NCBI RefSeq assembly: GCF_000208865.1
Contig: NC_018395.1
Span: 6,310,839-6,374,838, forward strand
From: Neospora caninum Liverpool
Taxonomy: Eukaryota > Apicomplexa > Conoidasida > Eucoccidiorida > Sarcocystidae
DNA: 64,000 nucleotides
Reading direction: 5' to 3'
The notes below the pieces were generated by a model that saw only the letters and a list, made by a program, of their open reading frames with translations, did no database searches and had not been told where the DNA came from. The translations under genes were made by a program, and so were the position numbers. Below are positions 23,854 through 36,824 of this stretch, one piece after another (within the stretch, counting starts at the first letter, position 1; each line of letters begins with the position of its first letter).

Positions 23854-26771
23854 ATGGCAGGGGTCGGGGCCTTCTCTTTTGGAGGATCCGCAGCTGGACC
23901 TCCAGGCTCCGTGGATGATAGCGGCGCTTTTCTCTCCTCGGGATTTGTCCAAACTCGCCTGGGAATCGACCGCCCGGCAGTCGACGGAGTCTCCTCCGTC
24001 GTCCCCCTCTTGACTTCCGGCCTCTTTGAACACCGCCTCTGGCAACGCCTGCGTTCTTCCCGTCCCCATCCCCTCTGGGGCCGAGAGGTGAGTGCCAAAG
24101 GAGACAGCAACGCGCCTGAGACTGTCCATGGCTCCCGTCTGTCGGTCCGCACACCGTCAAGCAGGCGTGTGCCCGTGCATCGACGCTGAGCCCTCTGAGC
24201 TATCGTGTAGACGCAACAGTTCCAACGAAGCGTCCTTCGTGTTTGATAGACGCTTCCCTTTTCGACGGCAGGATGACCGCGCCCAAGAGCCATGCGGCGG
24301 CTCTTTTTTGCAGCGAGACACTCACTTGCGACAGATTCCAGTTTCGCGCATAGCTGTACGCTAGCGGATTACTAACCAGTCGAAGATGCGAACTTTAGGT
24401 TCGCCCTAAAAGCTGGTTGGAACCAGAGGCTCCGTAGGACGACGAGCCTCTTCCTCTGTCTCCTGCCTCTCCTGTTTCTCTTTCTGTATCTTTCCTCGTG
24501 TCTCACCCGCTGTATCTGTTTCCCCTTGTGCGTCTCTCTCTGTCTCTTCAGATCCTTCCGCCGCACAGTCTGCCCCCGTGGTCAGGAACTGGGGTGTGTC
24601 CACATTTGTCTTGCTCCTTCGTCAACCGGACGCGAACTGCATGCACGCGGCTGAAGTGGTTTCCCAGCGGGCAGCGGCTATTGGCGGGGACGCAGCCTGG
24701 CGAGTTGGCCGTCTGGTCCGGGGCTTTCTTCGGCTTCGAGGATTTGAAACGCCTCCCTCAGGGCGGCGGCGCAATCACCGCGCTCGAGTGGAGCGGCACC
24801 GGTGACCGCCTATTTGTCGGCGATGCCTCGGGCCTCGTCGTCATGCTTTCCCAGGCTCTCAATCCGATCGAGAACGAGCCGTTGAAGGTGAGAGCGACGC
24901 GCGGCGCAGTCGCCTCGCTAGGCCGCCAGGAGCCCATGCAAACCGTGCATGCAAAGAGGCCCAGGGCCGGACAGCGTAGCAACCCTGCCTGCGAGGCACT
25001 GCCTGTCTCCCTCTGAAAGCTGTTGCGTGACTGTGTGTCCGGGGGCGTTTTTTCAGACTCGCATTTCTCGTTGCAGCGCACGTCTTGCCGAAAAAGAGTT
25101 CTTTTCCGTTCGCGTGGAGATCCGCAACAACCACGCGCGTTTCCGTCCTAAACTCTCCCGCTTTCTGGCGTTGCTGTTTTCCTCCCTAGGGCCTGAACCA
25201 CCCAGTCCTGTCGCTCTCGGCCTCGCCTCTCACGGCGCAGCTCCTCGCAGGCTGCGCTGACACGACAGACCCGCTTGTCTGGGACGTGAACCGCCTCGCG
25301 GTCTCGCGCGTCCTCCGCGCCCCGAACCTCGACAGCAGTTCCTCCTCCTGTCTCCAGTGGCATCCACTCAGTTCGCTCATCGCCACCGGCTCAAAGTCGA
25401 GCTGGGTGTATCTCTGGGACTCTCGAGAGGCGGCGCCCGTGGCGATGCTTCAGCCCCACCGCGGGACCGTCAACAAAGTCGTGTAAGGCCCAGACCCCCG
25501 CAACACACACACACACACACCTATATCGGCGAAGGGACAGAGAGAGAGACACTCCCAGCGGTGAAACGGCGATCTACGAAACGCGTTTACACTGTTGTAG
25601 CTGTGCTGCTGAGGTGGGTAGGCGCGCATCTATCTACGTGGAGCTATAAAAATATCTAGGTATATATACACACATAGATGTATCTGGGTATATGCCACTG
25701 ATAGATATCGATATGTCCGTCTGTCTCACTGCTGCGCTCGCGCTACCTATGTTTTGACGCCCAAATATATATGCGCGTGTGTGTGTGTGTAAGTGCCGGT
25801 GTCAGGTGTTTGTTTCTCGTATCCCCAATCGCTTTCGCGTTTCGGGTTTCTCTTTCCCTGGACGCCGACGCGTCGGCCTTTCCTTCCCGCGAGTTCGCCT
25901 TCCCCCCGTTGCATCGGGTTTTGCCTTTGTTTTGCCTTTGTCTTGCCTTCTCAGCTTCCACCCCCACGGGTCCTTGCTGCTCACGTGTAGCCGGGACACG
26001 TTGGTGCGTTCGATCGATTTGCGGATGTTTCGTCCTCTCCATCTCTTTCGCTTGCCGCGGTCGACCTCCTCGACGTCGGCTTCGCCGCTGCCTGCAGCCG
26101 AGCCGCTCCAACTCGCGTTGAATCCCGTGCATCCGAACATCTTCGTGACTGGCGACAACCAAGGCCGACTGACTTTCTTCTCGCTGCTGCAGCCGGCGGC
26201 GCCGCTCCTGCAGCTCCAAGAAGCCCACGGGGGGGTTGGCCCTTCTGGCCCCGCCGAGCGGGCGGCTGAAGGCGCAGTTGTCTCCTTGGACTGGCATCCG
26301 ATGGGCAATCTCCTCGTCTCTGCGGCCGACAGCCGCCTGATGCGATTCTGGTCCCGCGGCGTATGCGGCGGCGTCGGCGGGGCTGCGATGCAGACGGTGA
26401 AACTCGTCGAACTGCAGAGTGGAGGCCTCACCGGGGACTTTCCCGTCTCAGCGCGCCGCGTGCGCGACCGCGAAGTTGTCGTCGACCGGAAACGGGCGCG
26501 ACTCCTCGCAGGCGGGATTCTCCCTCTCGGCGGGCACGCGCCGGGGGACGAGGCGACCGCGCGGCGAGGCGAAGAGTCCGAGCCCAGTCACAGACCCCGC
26601 GACACCAGGGAGGCTCCGGCTGAGGCTCTTGACGCTCTGAACGGAGAGAGCGAACCGAGCAGCGACGAAGAAGACTGGGGCGGATGGCTCGAGGGCGGAC
26701 GGGGAAAGGCAGGGTTGCCGCGAATCCGCACCCAGTGGCTAGCGGGGCGCCGACAACGCGTGGGCGGCTGA
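23854..26771 (+). CDS. PFS2: WDR33/Pfs2/FY homologue, WD40 subunit of the cleavage and polyadenylation factor
   Basis: Nuclear WD40 protein that in the CPSF complex helps recognise the polyadenylation signal of pre-mRNA. Four exons close in phase: 23854-24087, 24552-24887, 25190-25482 and 25955-26771, giving 559 residues. Exon 1 carries the family N-terminal block ending in RLWQRL (compare RIWQRD in human WDR33). Exon 2 has SFVNRTRTACTRLKWFPSG, TQPGELAVWSG and FFGFEDLKRL, which align closely with the first WDR33 repeats ([23 protein letters not shown]). Exon 3 gives LQWHPLSSLIATGSKS and VYLWDSREAAPVAML. Exon 4 gives FHPHGSLLLTCSRDTLVRSID and LDWHPMGNLLVSAADSRLMRFW. The C-terminal tail is short, acidic then basic, without the long Pro-rich tail of animal WDR33. 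It is divergently arranged with the gene to its left. Intron 3 contains a (CA)n tract near 25503. Confidence 0.9.
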
Positions 26772-29236
26772 GGCGACGCATGGGCGGGGCGGAAGCTCGG
26801 AAGGAGGTAGCGACGAAGCGGGGGTTGAGAACGAGGGATCAGTCGCATCTCGCCGCAGGGGGAGTGCGCCCGAGATACACGCGAGAGGCGGCTGCAGGGA
26901 TCCGAGAGAGGGAGGGGGAAATGGGAGACAGGGAGAAAGGCAGCCCCGTGGGAGGGGACGGAGCGATCGGCGGTCCGGCTTTGGGGTCGAGTTCCCGCGG
27001 GGCATGGACTTGCATGCGCGCAGAAGCGATGCATGAGTGTTTCTTTTCAAAACGCGACTGTCTGGTTTTTGCCCGTTTCTTGGGGTTTGGAGGCCACGCT
27101 TAGTCAAGACGAGTCAACCACGAAAAGGCGATAAGGCGCTGGCCTCAACAAAAAGGCGCGAGAGAACTCCCTACACTCTCTCCGAGGGGACACAGGTGCG
27201 CTTCAGCCTGGACGTCTCTGAGTTTCTCGGGTCTTTGACAAAACGCACCTGCGTCTCAGTTTCTTCCCTCGCGATCCAGACACCCTCCTGCAGAGAACAC
27301 ACGGAAAACAGAGAGTCAACCACACACACTTCCTCCCTTCTGCACAACCGGATACATGCACCAATACGCACCAATATACCAAGACATCTATATATATGTA
27401 TATATGTAAATATATATGTAATATATATGATCTATGCGGAACGTCTAGTCTGATACGTCTGCAGACATTCTGATACTTCTGCGAGCATCCTACCTGTTTC
27501 GTGTGACGAATCAGTTGTCGCGGAAGTGCGGGGGACACATGCATACTTTTTAGGCCCCGATCTCGTGCGGTACACGTGAAAGGTATGGCGCCGGCATGGA
27601 TTCCCGCAGGCGTACCAGAGTCGTTTGAGCCTTCCGTTCGTTTCGCGTCGGACTCGCTTTTACCAGTGTCTCTTGACGCGCGCGCGCGCACGCAATGTCG
27701 CAGCGCCTGTGGAAGGCCCCCAAGGGGGAAGTTTTTTGTCCCGCCAGCAGTTCTCTGAAACGTCGCGTCTTCCTTAAAGACACAGGACTCACGATTTGGA
27801 TTTACAGCGACGCAAGGCTACAGAGAAGAAGAGACGCCTCTCAGCGCATGTCCCCGCAACGCGAGAGCGCCAGTCGCTCCTTCATTTGCGTCGGCTGTTG
27901 GGAATAAAAAGGAGTCTCTCTGGAGCCGCTGCCGAGACAGAGTGTCTCCGGGATGCCGAGACCGAGGAGACGATGAAGCTGGAGTCCGCGAGGCCGTCCC
28001 GTCGTCACCGAATCTCGCACGCGGCGTTTGTTTTTTTCGCTCAAAGATCGACTGTCTTTGGCGTTTTTCCTCATAATCCCCGCTGCGGATCATCAAGGTG
28101 CAAGCAGAGGCCGTGCTAACTTTGTCATTTTGGTGTTTCGCTTCCTTGTGCTTTTTTCGAGAGGAACGGGTGAACAGTCCCTGCCCCTGTTCCTTCCGCG
28201 ACTCTGAAGCGTTCGCTGCCGACCCAAGCTCGTTTCTCAACAGGCGCGGGACCAACAGGGCAGGGGCGACGAACCTGACTGCAGATTTCCCGAAGAAGCG
28301 AGGGGCGCAATACGTCTTTCGATCCGACTTTTCTGCGCTCGTGTTGGTGTGCAGGGGAACCAGATGTGGCCTATACAGCTGCGTCAGTCTGTCTACCTAC
28401 CGAGAGTGCATGCAGCTCTTTAGAAGGCGCTAGACGCGACAGTTGTCTCTTTGGGGGCATTCAGTGGGACTCCCAGAGGGCGAAATCGGCACCCGGCAGC
28501 AGGGCGGCTTTCAACGTGTCCCCGTTCCGCGTTTGAGGGAAAGACGGCAAACACCAAAAGTTGATAAGCTGTCCGTGGATAGTGCATAGTCGTCTTCTCA
28601 TGATGGGAAACGAGAAGAGAGGCTAGACACGCAGCGTGAGACAGAGACCGAACACGACGAGGGCAGGAAAAGTGGGCGTTCTCGGATCTTCTTCTTCAAC
28701 TGCTCTTCGCGCGAGGACGCTGTGCACCTCATGAAAAGGACAGAGATCCAGACTCTCGGCATAAGAGAGAAAGAGAAAGAAAGGGGATGGACTCAATATA
28801 CAGGAAAAGAGATCGAGGAGAACGGCTGCCTTCACCAAAAGAACCGAAGAAGAGCGTGACCCGACATCTCGTCTCTCTCTCTCGCTTCCGCTTCTCGTTT
28901 TTCTACTGTCTCCGTCGTTGGTTTCTCGACAGCGAGACTCGCCTGACACAGCGCTTCCCTGACGCGCAGTTCTCTCGCTTCTTCGTACCCCTTTCCCCCC
29001 TCCGTTTCAGGCTCCTTATCGTCTTTCCCCTCTTCGTCTCTCTCTGCGTCTCTCCGGCTGGCGGATGCCCGCGCAAGACCTCTGGCCGCTGCCACGCCTC
29101 GGCTTCCCTCTGGTCCCGTAACGCGGGCTCTCGGCGACAAAGAAGACTGCGCCGAGTGTCGCGGGAAGAGCGATCCCGGGAGAGAAGAGGAAGAGAGAGA
29201 CGCAGAGAAAGGCTGCGGACCTTTTGCCGCTGCAAG
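26772..29236. other. Intergenic spacer between convergent genes
   Basis: About 2.5 kb between the WDR33 stop (plus) and the stop of the large orphan (minus). It probably holds both 3' UTRs. It includes TA-rich sequence around 27390-27430 and only short unsupported frames. Confidence 0.55.
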
Positions 29237-32200
29237 TCACCGGGGAGAGCTACGCGTGACGGAGGTGCCGCGTGAAGGCGCATCAGCGCCAGCTTCGAGC
29301 GCTTCTGTTTCCTTCATCTGTTTTTTTGCAGAGTCGCTTTTCTCCATCTTTTGCCTCTTCCGCTCCAGCACACCCCGGCGGTGGACAGGCGTCGGCCCGT
29401 CTCTGGCGCGTGCGCTGGGCATCTGCAGCCTGTTTCTCTCGCCTTTCTCCTCCTGCGTCTCCAGCCTTTGACAGCCTCCGTCTCCTTTGTCTTTCCCCCT
29501 GACTGCTCCTTCAGGTGTCTCGGCTTTCCGCTTTCGCAGCATTGAAGATGCCACACGCGCCCTGCCTCTCTCCCGGCTTGGCAGCTGAGCGGACACGCGA
29601 GAAGAATCGACGGCCGAGCGGGAGACGCCAGCGCCCGAAGACGCCGAGCCCAACGCAGACGCTGGCTTTCTGGAGTCTCTGCTGCATGCATAGCAAGGCG
29701 ACAGGGAGGCTTCGTGGCGCGGGGCCCGAAAAAGCGAGCGTGAGGGCGAGACAGGAGACAGATGAGAGACTCTGTGCGCAACTGCCGGGTGTGGTGTCGG
29801 GCGGGACTGCGGAGACAGCGAAGAGAGTGGAGAGGCGTCTTCATCTCGGCTCCTCGCCGAAGACGAATCTCCTCCTGGGTGCGGGGCGCTTCTAGGGAAG
29901 TCTCCTGCCGCCGCAGACCTCGTCTCGTCAGACAGGGACGAAGTCGCAGGCGGGCGCCGGGGAGTCAACGATGGCGAACAAGGCAAGGAAGAGCCCGAGA
30001 AGGGCCCGAACGCAGCTGAAGGCTCCAGAGACGGCCGCGAGAGCAGAAAGGCTACAGAGTTCGTTCCTTCTGCTGTAACGTCTCCAGCGTCTCCCTCTGA
30101 AAGGGCGACGCTACCGCAACTCGAGCGCGGACTGCTTTTTCCCCAGTGGAAAAAAGCCCCGCGGGCCCCTTGGCCCTCTTCTCGCTTCGCGTCTCCGATT
30201 TCCAGTGCTTGATGATCTCCGTCTTCCGGTCGCCCCGTCGGGCCCTCGCCAGAGCTCGCCTGCAGGGCCTGAAGGCTGAGGCGGCGCAGAAGCGGAGACA
30301 GGCCGCTGTTTCTGCGCTCCCGTCTCTGTTTGCCTTGCTCGCCGCCGTCTTCCTTCCCTTCCCTCTCTGCACACGGAGACAGGCTCTCGAAAGGCGACGC
30401 CGCGTGGCTCTTCTGCCGGATGCCGCGCCCGTCGCCTGGTCGCCCTCCCTCGGCAGGCGTCTCTTCGTCCACCTCCGCGCGCCCTCCAACCGGAGAGAGA
30501 CCATCTCCGCGACCTCTCCACCTCTCCTCCGCGGCGACGAGGGCCGGGGAGAGACAGGAGGGGTAACCCGACAGCGACGCCGCAGAACGCGAGGCGGACG
30601 AAGAGGAGGCAGGCGGAGAGGAGGAAAACCCGGCCAAAGAAAACAGGGAAGACGCAGTTGTCGTTGCGGTAAGGCAAACATCTTTGACGGCGGCTAAAGA
30701 GACCGGCACAGCCGCGCTTCTCCCTGTCGCTTCTTCACACGTTGCTGCCTTTTCCGCTGAAAACGCGAACTCGCCTTCACATCCCACGTCTCTCTCTTTC
30801 CCCCCCTCTGCTTCCCCCCCTTCCTGGGCAATTTCGCCTGCTGGCTGGTGCCCTCCTTCGGCCGATGCGTCGTGCGGAGTGCAGAGAGAAAAGCGCGCTT
30901 CACCCTGGTTAGGCCTGGTCGTCGTGACCCGAAACACGCCAGGGGGTGCGAGTCGCGCATGCGCTGGATGGAGCTCGGAAGGCGTCCCGAAAAACTGGAA
31001 GCCTGTGGGGCGCAGTCTCCGTGCTGCTCTCCGCCCCTCTGGCCCTGCTGTCTCCTCTTCGCTAGGCCCCACACTCCAGCCGCTGCTTGTCCTTCGGCGG
31101 CGAGGCGCACCCACGCCCCACGCCTCTGTCTCCGCCTGGACGCCAGCGGCCCCCGTCTCCTCGTCCCCACTGGCCAAGTGGGCAAGGCCACGCGAGAGCT
31201 GGGGACCCGCTTCAGGCGACGGCGAGAAGAACGCGTGAAAGCGAGGCCCAGCCGAGGATCTCCGCTCTCGCGGCGGGACTCTGGGGCCGCGCCGCTCGCC
31301 CCGGCGCCGAGGGGCGAGGCGAAACTGAGCCGAGAACCCCCCGCTGGACTGCCGAGCACGCGTCGGATAGGGAACTGGATCGCCCAGCGCGCTCCTCGCG
31401 CCAGCGTGGGGCGAGGGCGGCGTTTGCGATCTCTTTGCGGGCGGCGCGCCGCTCGTCCCCACGGGGTACGGCGCGCCGCCCGCCGGCTCGTCCGATACGG
31501 GGCGGGAGACCTGCGCCTCGCCGTCGGCCGAGAGGGAGACAGACGGAGACACCGGAAGGGGACAGTCCGGGTCGTCCCTCGGCAGCGTGGGTCGCGACCG
31601 CCCACCGACGTTTCGCCAGGGGGCTGGCTCCGATGGAGACAGGAGAAAAGAGACCCGGTAGCCGAGAGGCGGAGACGGGGCGGCGCCTCGCAGGGCCCAT
31701 GAACACTCTTGCTGGTCCGCCACGAGGGGCGACTGGAAACGTCCAGGCGACAGGCCGGAGCAGGCGAAACGCTCGGCCGCTCTGGCGTCCACAGACAGCT
31801 CGCGTGCGGCTCCCTCGGCCGCCTTCTCGAGGTCGGGAAGGAGGCTGGGCCTCAACGAAACGGGTCCCGCGCTCCTCGCGGAGAGCCGAGGACGCACGCC
31901 GTGGCCTTCGTCCTCCCCAGTGTCTGTAAAGTCTCCCGCTTGCAACGCATTTTGAAAAGCGGAGAAGAGACACAGCGCAGCAGCGGGTGCCCTCGGAGAA
32001 AGGGAAAGATGGAAGGGAGGCAGCCGCACCCACTGGGGGCCGTCCCCTGAGAGAAAAGGGGCGAAACGATCGTACCCGCTACGGCTTTCCTCTGTGCCGT
32101 AGCCGCCTCCCTCGTGCACCTGGCAGGTCCCCTCTCGCCGGCGAGAATCGCCTGTGTGTCGGCCTTGGAAGAGGCGATCGGCCGCGTGTCTCCTCTCGTC

Positions 32201-35200
32201 CTGTTCGCAGACTTCGCTGTCTCGCTCGCTTTCGCCTTCATCAGTGGCAGTGGGGCGAACCGCGTTGCGCGGGAATGCGGGGGCCGGCAAGCGGGGATTC
32301 CCAGGGTCATTAAACAGAGAAGAAGCCTGAGGGAGAGAAGAGAGAAGAGAGGCGCCAGCAGGCACCCAAAGCCCTTGACGAGAGTAGCCCCGGCGCCGAA
32401 GGTGACACATGAACCCTTCCTCCATGATCTGCTCGAAGAGGACGCCGCGCACAGTCCTGGGGGCTGCGCCATCGTCTCGCAGCTGAAGGAGGGGCCTTCC
32501 TCGCCAGACAGGAACGAGCGCCCTGTCCCCACACGACCCCACACTTCTTTCCGCGGGCAGGCCCCACGAGAAAGGAGACACCGCCGAGGCCGGCGGGGAT
32601 CGCGCCGCCAGCGAGGGCGGGAGCAGCCCAGAGGGGTCAGGGGCGAAGCAGGCAGGTGCAAAAGAGGGAACGGAACCGGAGTCGAAAAGACGAGACAGTG
32701 GAGGCGAAGAAAACGGGGCGCGGCTGGAGAAAAACCGAGGAGTGGAAGGATGCCACCGCCCGGGCACGGGGAAGGCAGACACGTAGCCGTCCCAGGCCGG
32801 CGAGAGACCCGCAGCGTCATAGAGGCGAAGAAACGCGTGCGCGGCGTCGAGGCCTCGAGACAAAGCGAGAAAAAGAAACTGCCACAGCCTGCTGTGACAC
32901 AGCGCCGCTGCCCAATCGGCGAAGTGACGGTAGATGACGATGACTCCGCCGCCCACTCTCGGAGCTGCAGGCGGAAACTCGGGGCGACATCGAAGGGACA
33001 AGGAAGCCGGGGCACCACCTGGCGAGGGGAGGGAAGACGAGGAAGGCAGATACGGCGGCTTCTCTGGTCGACACGTTTCGGACACAGGCGCGGGCAATCC
33101 TCTGCGGCCTCCGTGCTCGTGAGGGGAGTTTCCCTGACGGCCAAGACACCGGGACCCCACCGTGTCCCTTTCTCGCGAAGGGTAGTGCGATGCCTTTGCC
33201 TCCAACGGAGGCTCGAGAGGCCAGAGCGCCGGAGGCCCGCAAACGCCCCACGTCCCTCGCCCTCCGCCTCGTGGCCGGGCCCAGACGACGTCGAACAGAA
33301 ACGTCTCCGTTTCGTCAGAGAGGAAGGCAGGGGACTGACGCACTTGGAACGCGTGGAGGTTCGTGGTGGCGTTCGTCGCCGCGGACGCGAGAGACGGGGC
33401 GGGCCAATCGAGCGACGGACACGAAGCGGGAAAGCTGGAGGCTCCTGGCAGGGCGGCTAGGGCTTCGGCGATCGCCGCCTCGAAGAAGCGTCCCGGCCGC
33501 GACCGCCTCGCCGTTTTCCTGTCTGCCGCCAGCAGCGTTTGCTTGTACAGCGCATCGGCCAGCAGCCGCCGATATCGCGCCAGAAAGAAGGTCTGTGACT
33601 CGACATAAACAGAGTGGGACAAAGAAGGGCTTTCAAAACGAGTCAACCGAGAAGGCGACGAAGCGTCCAGGACTTGAAGTGGAGCCGAAACGGGTTCTGT
33701 CTCGCTTCGTGTCCCATTCCGGTGGAGCTTTCCGCCTTCCTCTGGCCTCGCGGCGTCCTGAGATCTAAGTTGTCTCGGTGTTTTCGGCGCGCGCTTCGCT
33801 GCTTTCCTGCCCCACATAAGGACTGTCCCCTCGGCGTAGTCGATCCACTCGCCGCCCGCCTCGAGGGTCTCCGCGGCGCCGGCGAGGGCCTTGGCCAAGC
33901 CGCCCGCACTTCGGGCTCCAAGCGCCGCTGCGGCGCCCGGAGGTAGCCGCCGCAGCGGCGGCTCGCCCGTGCGGTCGTAGAGCCACACGGACCACTCCCC
34001 ACACCCGCTCTCCAGCGGCGGCACATTCTGGAGACAGGGCGGCTGTGCGCGTTGGCCGCCAGGGGCGGTCGCCTCCCGCGTTTCTCGACAGGCCCAGCCG
34101 CTGTCCCCGAAGAGCTTTTGAGGTTCGCGCGAGCAGAGCGGAGACGGCGAAGGCGGCGGCGGGAAGGCAGAGTGGAGGAAGTCGCTCATCGCGCAGTCGA
34201 GGAGCATGTCGGGGAGGAGGTGTCCGAGGCGAGAGAAAGACCGAGAGAGACCTGGAGAGACTGTCGGAGAAGGCCAGAGACGAAGGAGTTGGAGGGACGC
34301 GCTGAACGCCTGCGGAGACGCCGGAAGGCAGCACCAGGCAAGAGAAGCAAGGGCGGAGGACACTCGTGAGAAACCGAGAAGGAACAGGGGAAACGCGGAA
34401 GGTGAAGGAGGGACGCCAGTTGAACGAGGCGCATTACCGAGAGGGGGGCAAGAAGAGCGGCCGGGGAGGGAAACGATATAAAGACAAAAAAAAACAAAGG
34501 ACACAGGACAGACACACCATCCCGGATCCCTGTCGGGTGTGCGTTTCTCGCCTTTTTTGTGTGTGCGTTTCTCGCCTCTGTTTCTGCCAATCCACACACA
34601 GCGGTTGGACACGAAGATACATTCGAGGCGCTCGCGGTCGATGCGTTTCCCTCCATGTCTCGTACCGTCTCTGCGAACGCTCGTCCCGCTCGGTCCACCT
34701 GTCGCAGACTCGCCCAGTCTCGAGGGTCGAAGGCGAATTCCCAAATGAGTCTCTTTAAGTCGTTGATTTGCTTGTCGACTTGTGTCCTCTGGTGCTCGCA
34801 AAACGGAGCCTCACAAGCGCCCTTCACTCCCTTCACATCCTCCACCCCTGCTGAGTCCCGAGCTTCCTCTCCTTCTCTCTTGGCACCCTCACTTCCGTCT
34901 TCTCTCTCTTCATCTCTTTGTTCTCGCGGAAAAGAAGACACTGGCACGAGACGCTCTGTCTGCGTGCGTGGAGACCCGCCCCTCTCGGAGGCTTGGCCCT
35001 CGCCCTTGGCGAGGGAGACGCACGCGGACGGCGACCCGGGGCCAGCAGGAAGACACTCAGGTCTTCTGGGGTGGAGCCCGAACTGATGAGCTTGCTGCAA
35101 GCCGTGCGAAGAAAAGTGCAAACGCCCTCGAGAGGACGCTGACTGGGTTCCCCAGAACGCGGGTCTCTCCTCGAAGGAAGCCGTGCACCGTACGCATCCG

Positions 35201-36824
35201 CATGCACAGTGCGAATTTCTCGCTTTTTCCCCTGGGTAAACACCCCCGCCTTCGGAACCCCTGGAAGCTCCACTCTCATTCCCTTTGCGATTCGGCGCCC
35301 TCGCCTCACACTCGTCTGCGTCTCTCGATCCTCTTCTCTCAGAAACCTCCCTTCCCCCACTCGCTCTGAAGCCATGCCCAGGGCGCGACAGCAGCGAGGT
35401 CCGGCCAACCAAGAACGGCGAGAATGAAAGAGACGACAGAGAAGAAGACAGAGAAGAAAACAGAGTAGAAGATGAAGTAGGAGGCAGAGGGGACGAGAGA
35501 CCAGATGCGGCAGCGGAAGGCGTGGGACAGCCCCCTGGTTGTGAGAGGCGGCGAGGCTTCCAGAGAGTCCCGTCTCGGCTGTCGCTTTCCTCTCTGGCGC
35601 TGAAAGGTGTGCGCGTTGAACTTCTTGTCCGCGCGCCAGTAGGAAAGACGGAGTCTTGAGCGCAGAGAGGCAACGCAGGAAGGGAGCGCCGCGCATGCGG
35701 TCGTCGAGGATTGTCGCGCAGAATCGAATCGCTATCCGAAAGGAGCGAAGGGTCGCCAGCGACGGGGCCGTTGTTCCGAAAGGGAGGAGGCTTCAGAAGG
35801 GAAGGTGGGGACGAAGCCAAGTCCGCCGAGAGGCGCATCCGACGGAGAAACGGCGTGAGGCCTGACGTGCGAGCCTGCAGAGAGGAAACGGAAGAAAGAG
35901 GCTTTAACGGGAACGCCTTTGCTGCAGGTAGCGTGCGGCTACCAGAGAGCGGAAACGGAAAACTTCCGCTCTCCTCCGGTGTATGTGGTCCTCTCCTTCT
36001 CTGTGACTGTGTAGATGTGGGCCAGAAAAACAGGCGCTGGATCCTGGCCAGCCAGATTCTCCAGAAGAGTACACACTCTTAAACTTTTAGAAACGAAGCT
36101 GTGTCGTTCGCAGTTGACGATTGGGGCGGGCGGTTCCCACGCGTTCCTCTGCGAGCTCTAGGCTTACCTTTCGCTTCCTCGTTTTCCTTCCGCACGCCTC
36201 TTCACTCCTGGAAAGCGCGTCACGCGGACCCTCTCCAGAGCCGGAGACAGAGGCCGCGCGACAGCGGCTTTCCTCGCACGGCGAGTTCAACACATTTTCT
36301 CTCTCTTGATCTCTCTCGCAGTCCCGAAAACACCTGAGATCACGGCGCTCTACCAACTCGCATCGTGCTGCCTCCTCGTGCGTCTCTTCTTCCTCTGCCT
36401 GTTCCTCCTCTTCTTCTTCCTCTCCTTCTAAGCTCGCAGTGTCCAGACTGCCTCTGGGCGCTCCTTGAACTCTCCAGGAAAGGGAATCGGAGACAGAGGA
36501 CGCGAGGCTCGCTGGCGACGCAGGCGGGCACGAGGCGCCGGAGAAAGGAGACGGGCCAAAGACGGGAGACAGGGGCGGGGGTGCGCGCAGCGCGCATGAG
36601 CAGCAGACGCGGCAGCAAGGCGCCGCAGCGCGCGCCGCCTCTCGCAGCGGCTTGTCGAACCAGGGAGGAAGAGACGACGGCGCGAAAAGAGGAGGGAGCG
36701 CCAAAGAGACGACGGCGAGCGCGGGAGAGGGCGGACATGGAGGAGGAGCAAAGGAGGCTGCGTCGGCGAGTACAGAAGAGAAAGTGCTCGGTGCGACGGA
36801 GACGCGAGCGGGAGAAACCTCCAT
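29237..36824 (-). CDS. Large orphan protein (about 2,327 residues), three exons, possible F-box-like segment
   Basis: I do not recognise this family. Exons 36168-36824 (219 codons), 34621-35874 (418 codons) and 29237-34309 (1,691 codons with stop) join in phase 0, with good GTAAGC and GTATCT donors and pyrimidine-AG acceptors. Exon 1 has a Cys cluster (PCCRVCCSC), a run of about 13 acidic residues and a basic end (RKTRKRK). Exon 2 is Ser/Arg-rich and disordered, then ends in a folded-looking segment (INDLKRLIWEFAFDPRDWA, then SLRQVDRAGRAFAETV) that loosely resembles an F-box. Exon 3 has ordered patches (a YVESQTFFLARYRRLLADAL helix; GGGVIVIYRHFADWAAALC; GVLFEQIMEEGFMCHLRRRG) within long Ser/Pro/Gly/Arg-rich stretches. 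It ends in a Lys/Arg-rich tail with LRKRKAE and RKRQKMEKS, likely nuclear localisation signals. Reality of the gene is well supported; function is unknown. Confidence 0.75.

Noticed and set aside
32114..33460. 448-codon plus-strand frame
   Set aside because: Antisense shadow of the 5 kb exon of the orphan gene; Arg/Gly-rich, without domains.
33955..34150. Possible WWE-like domain (GEWSVWLYDRTGEPPL) in the orphan protein
   Set aside because: Only the first Trp/Tyr pattern fits; the conserved end of the WWE domain is missing.
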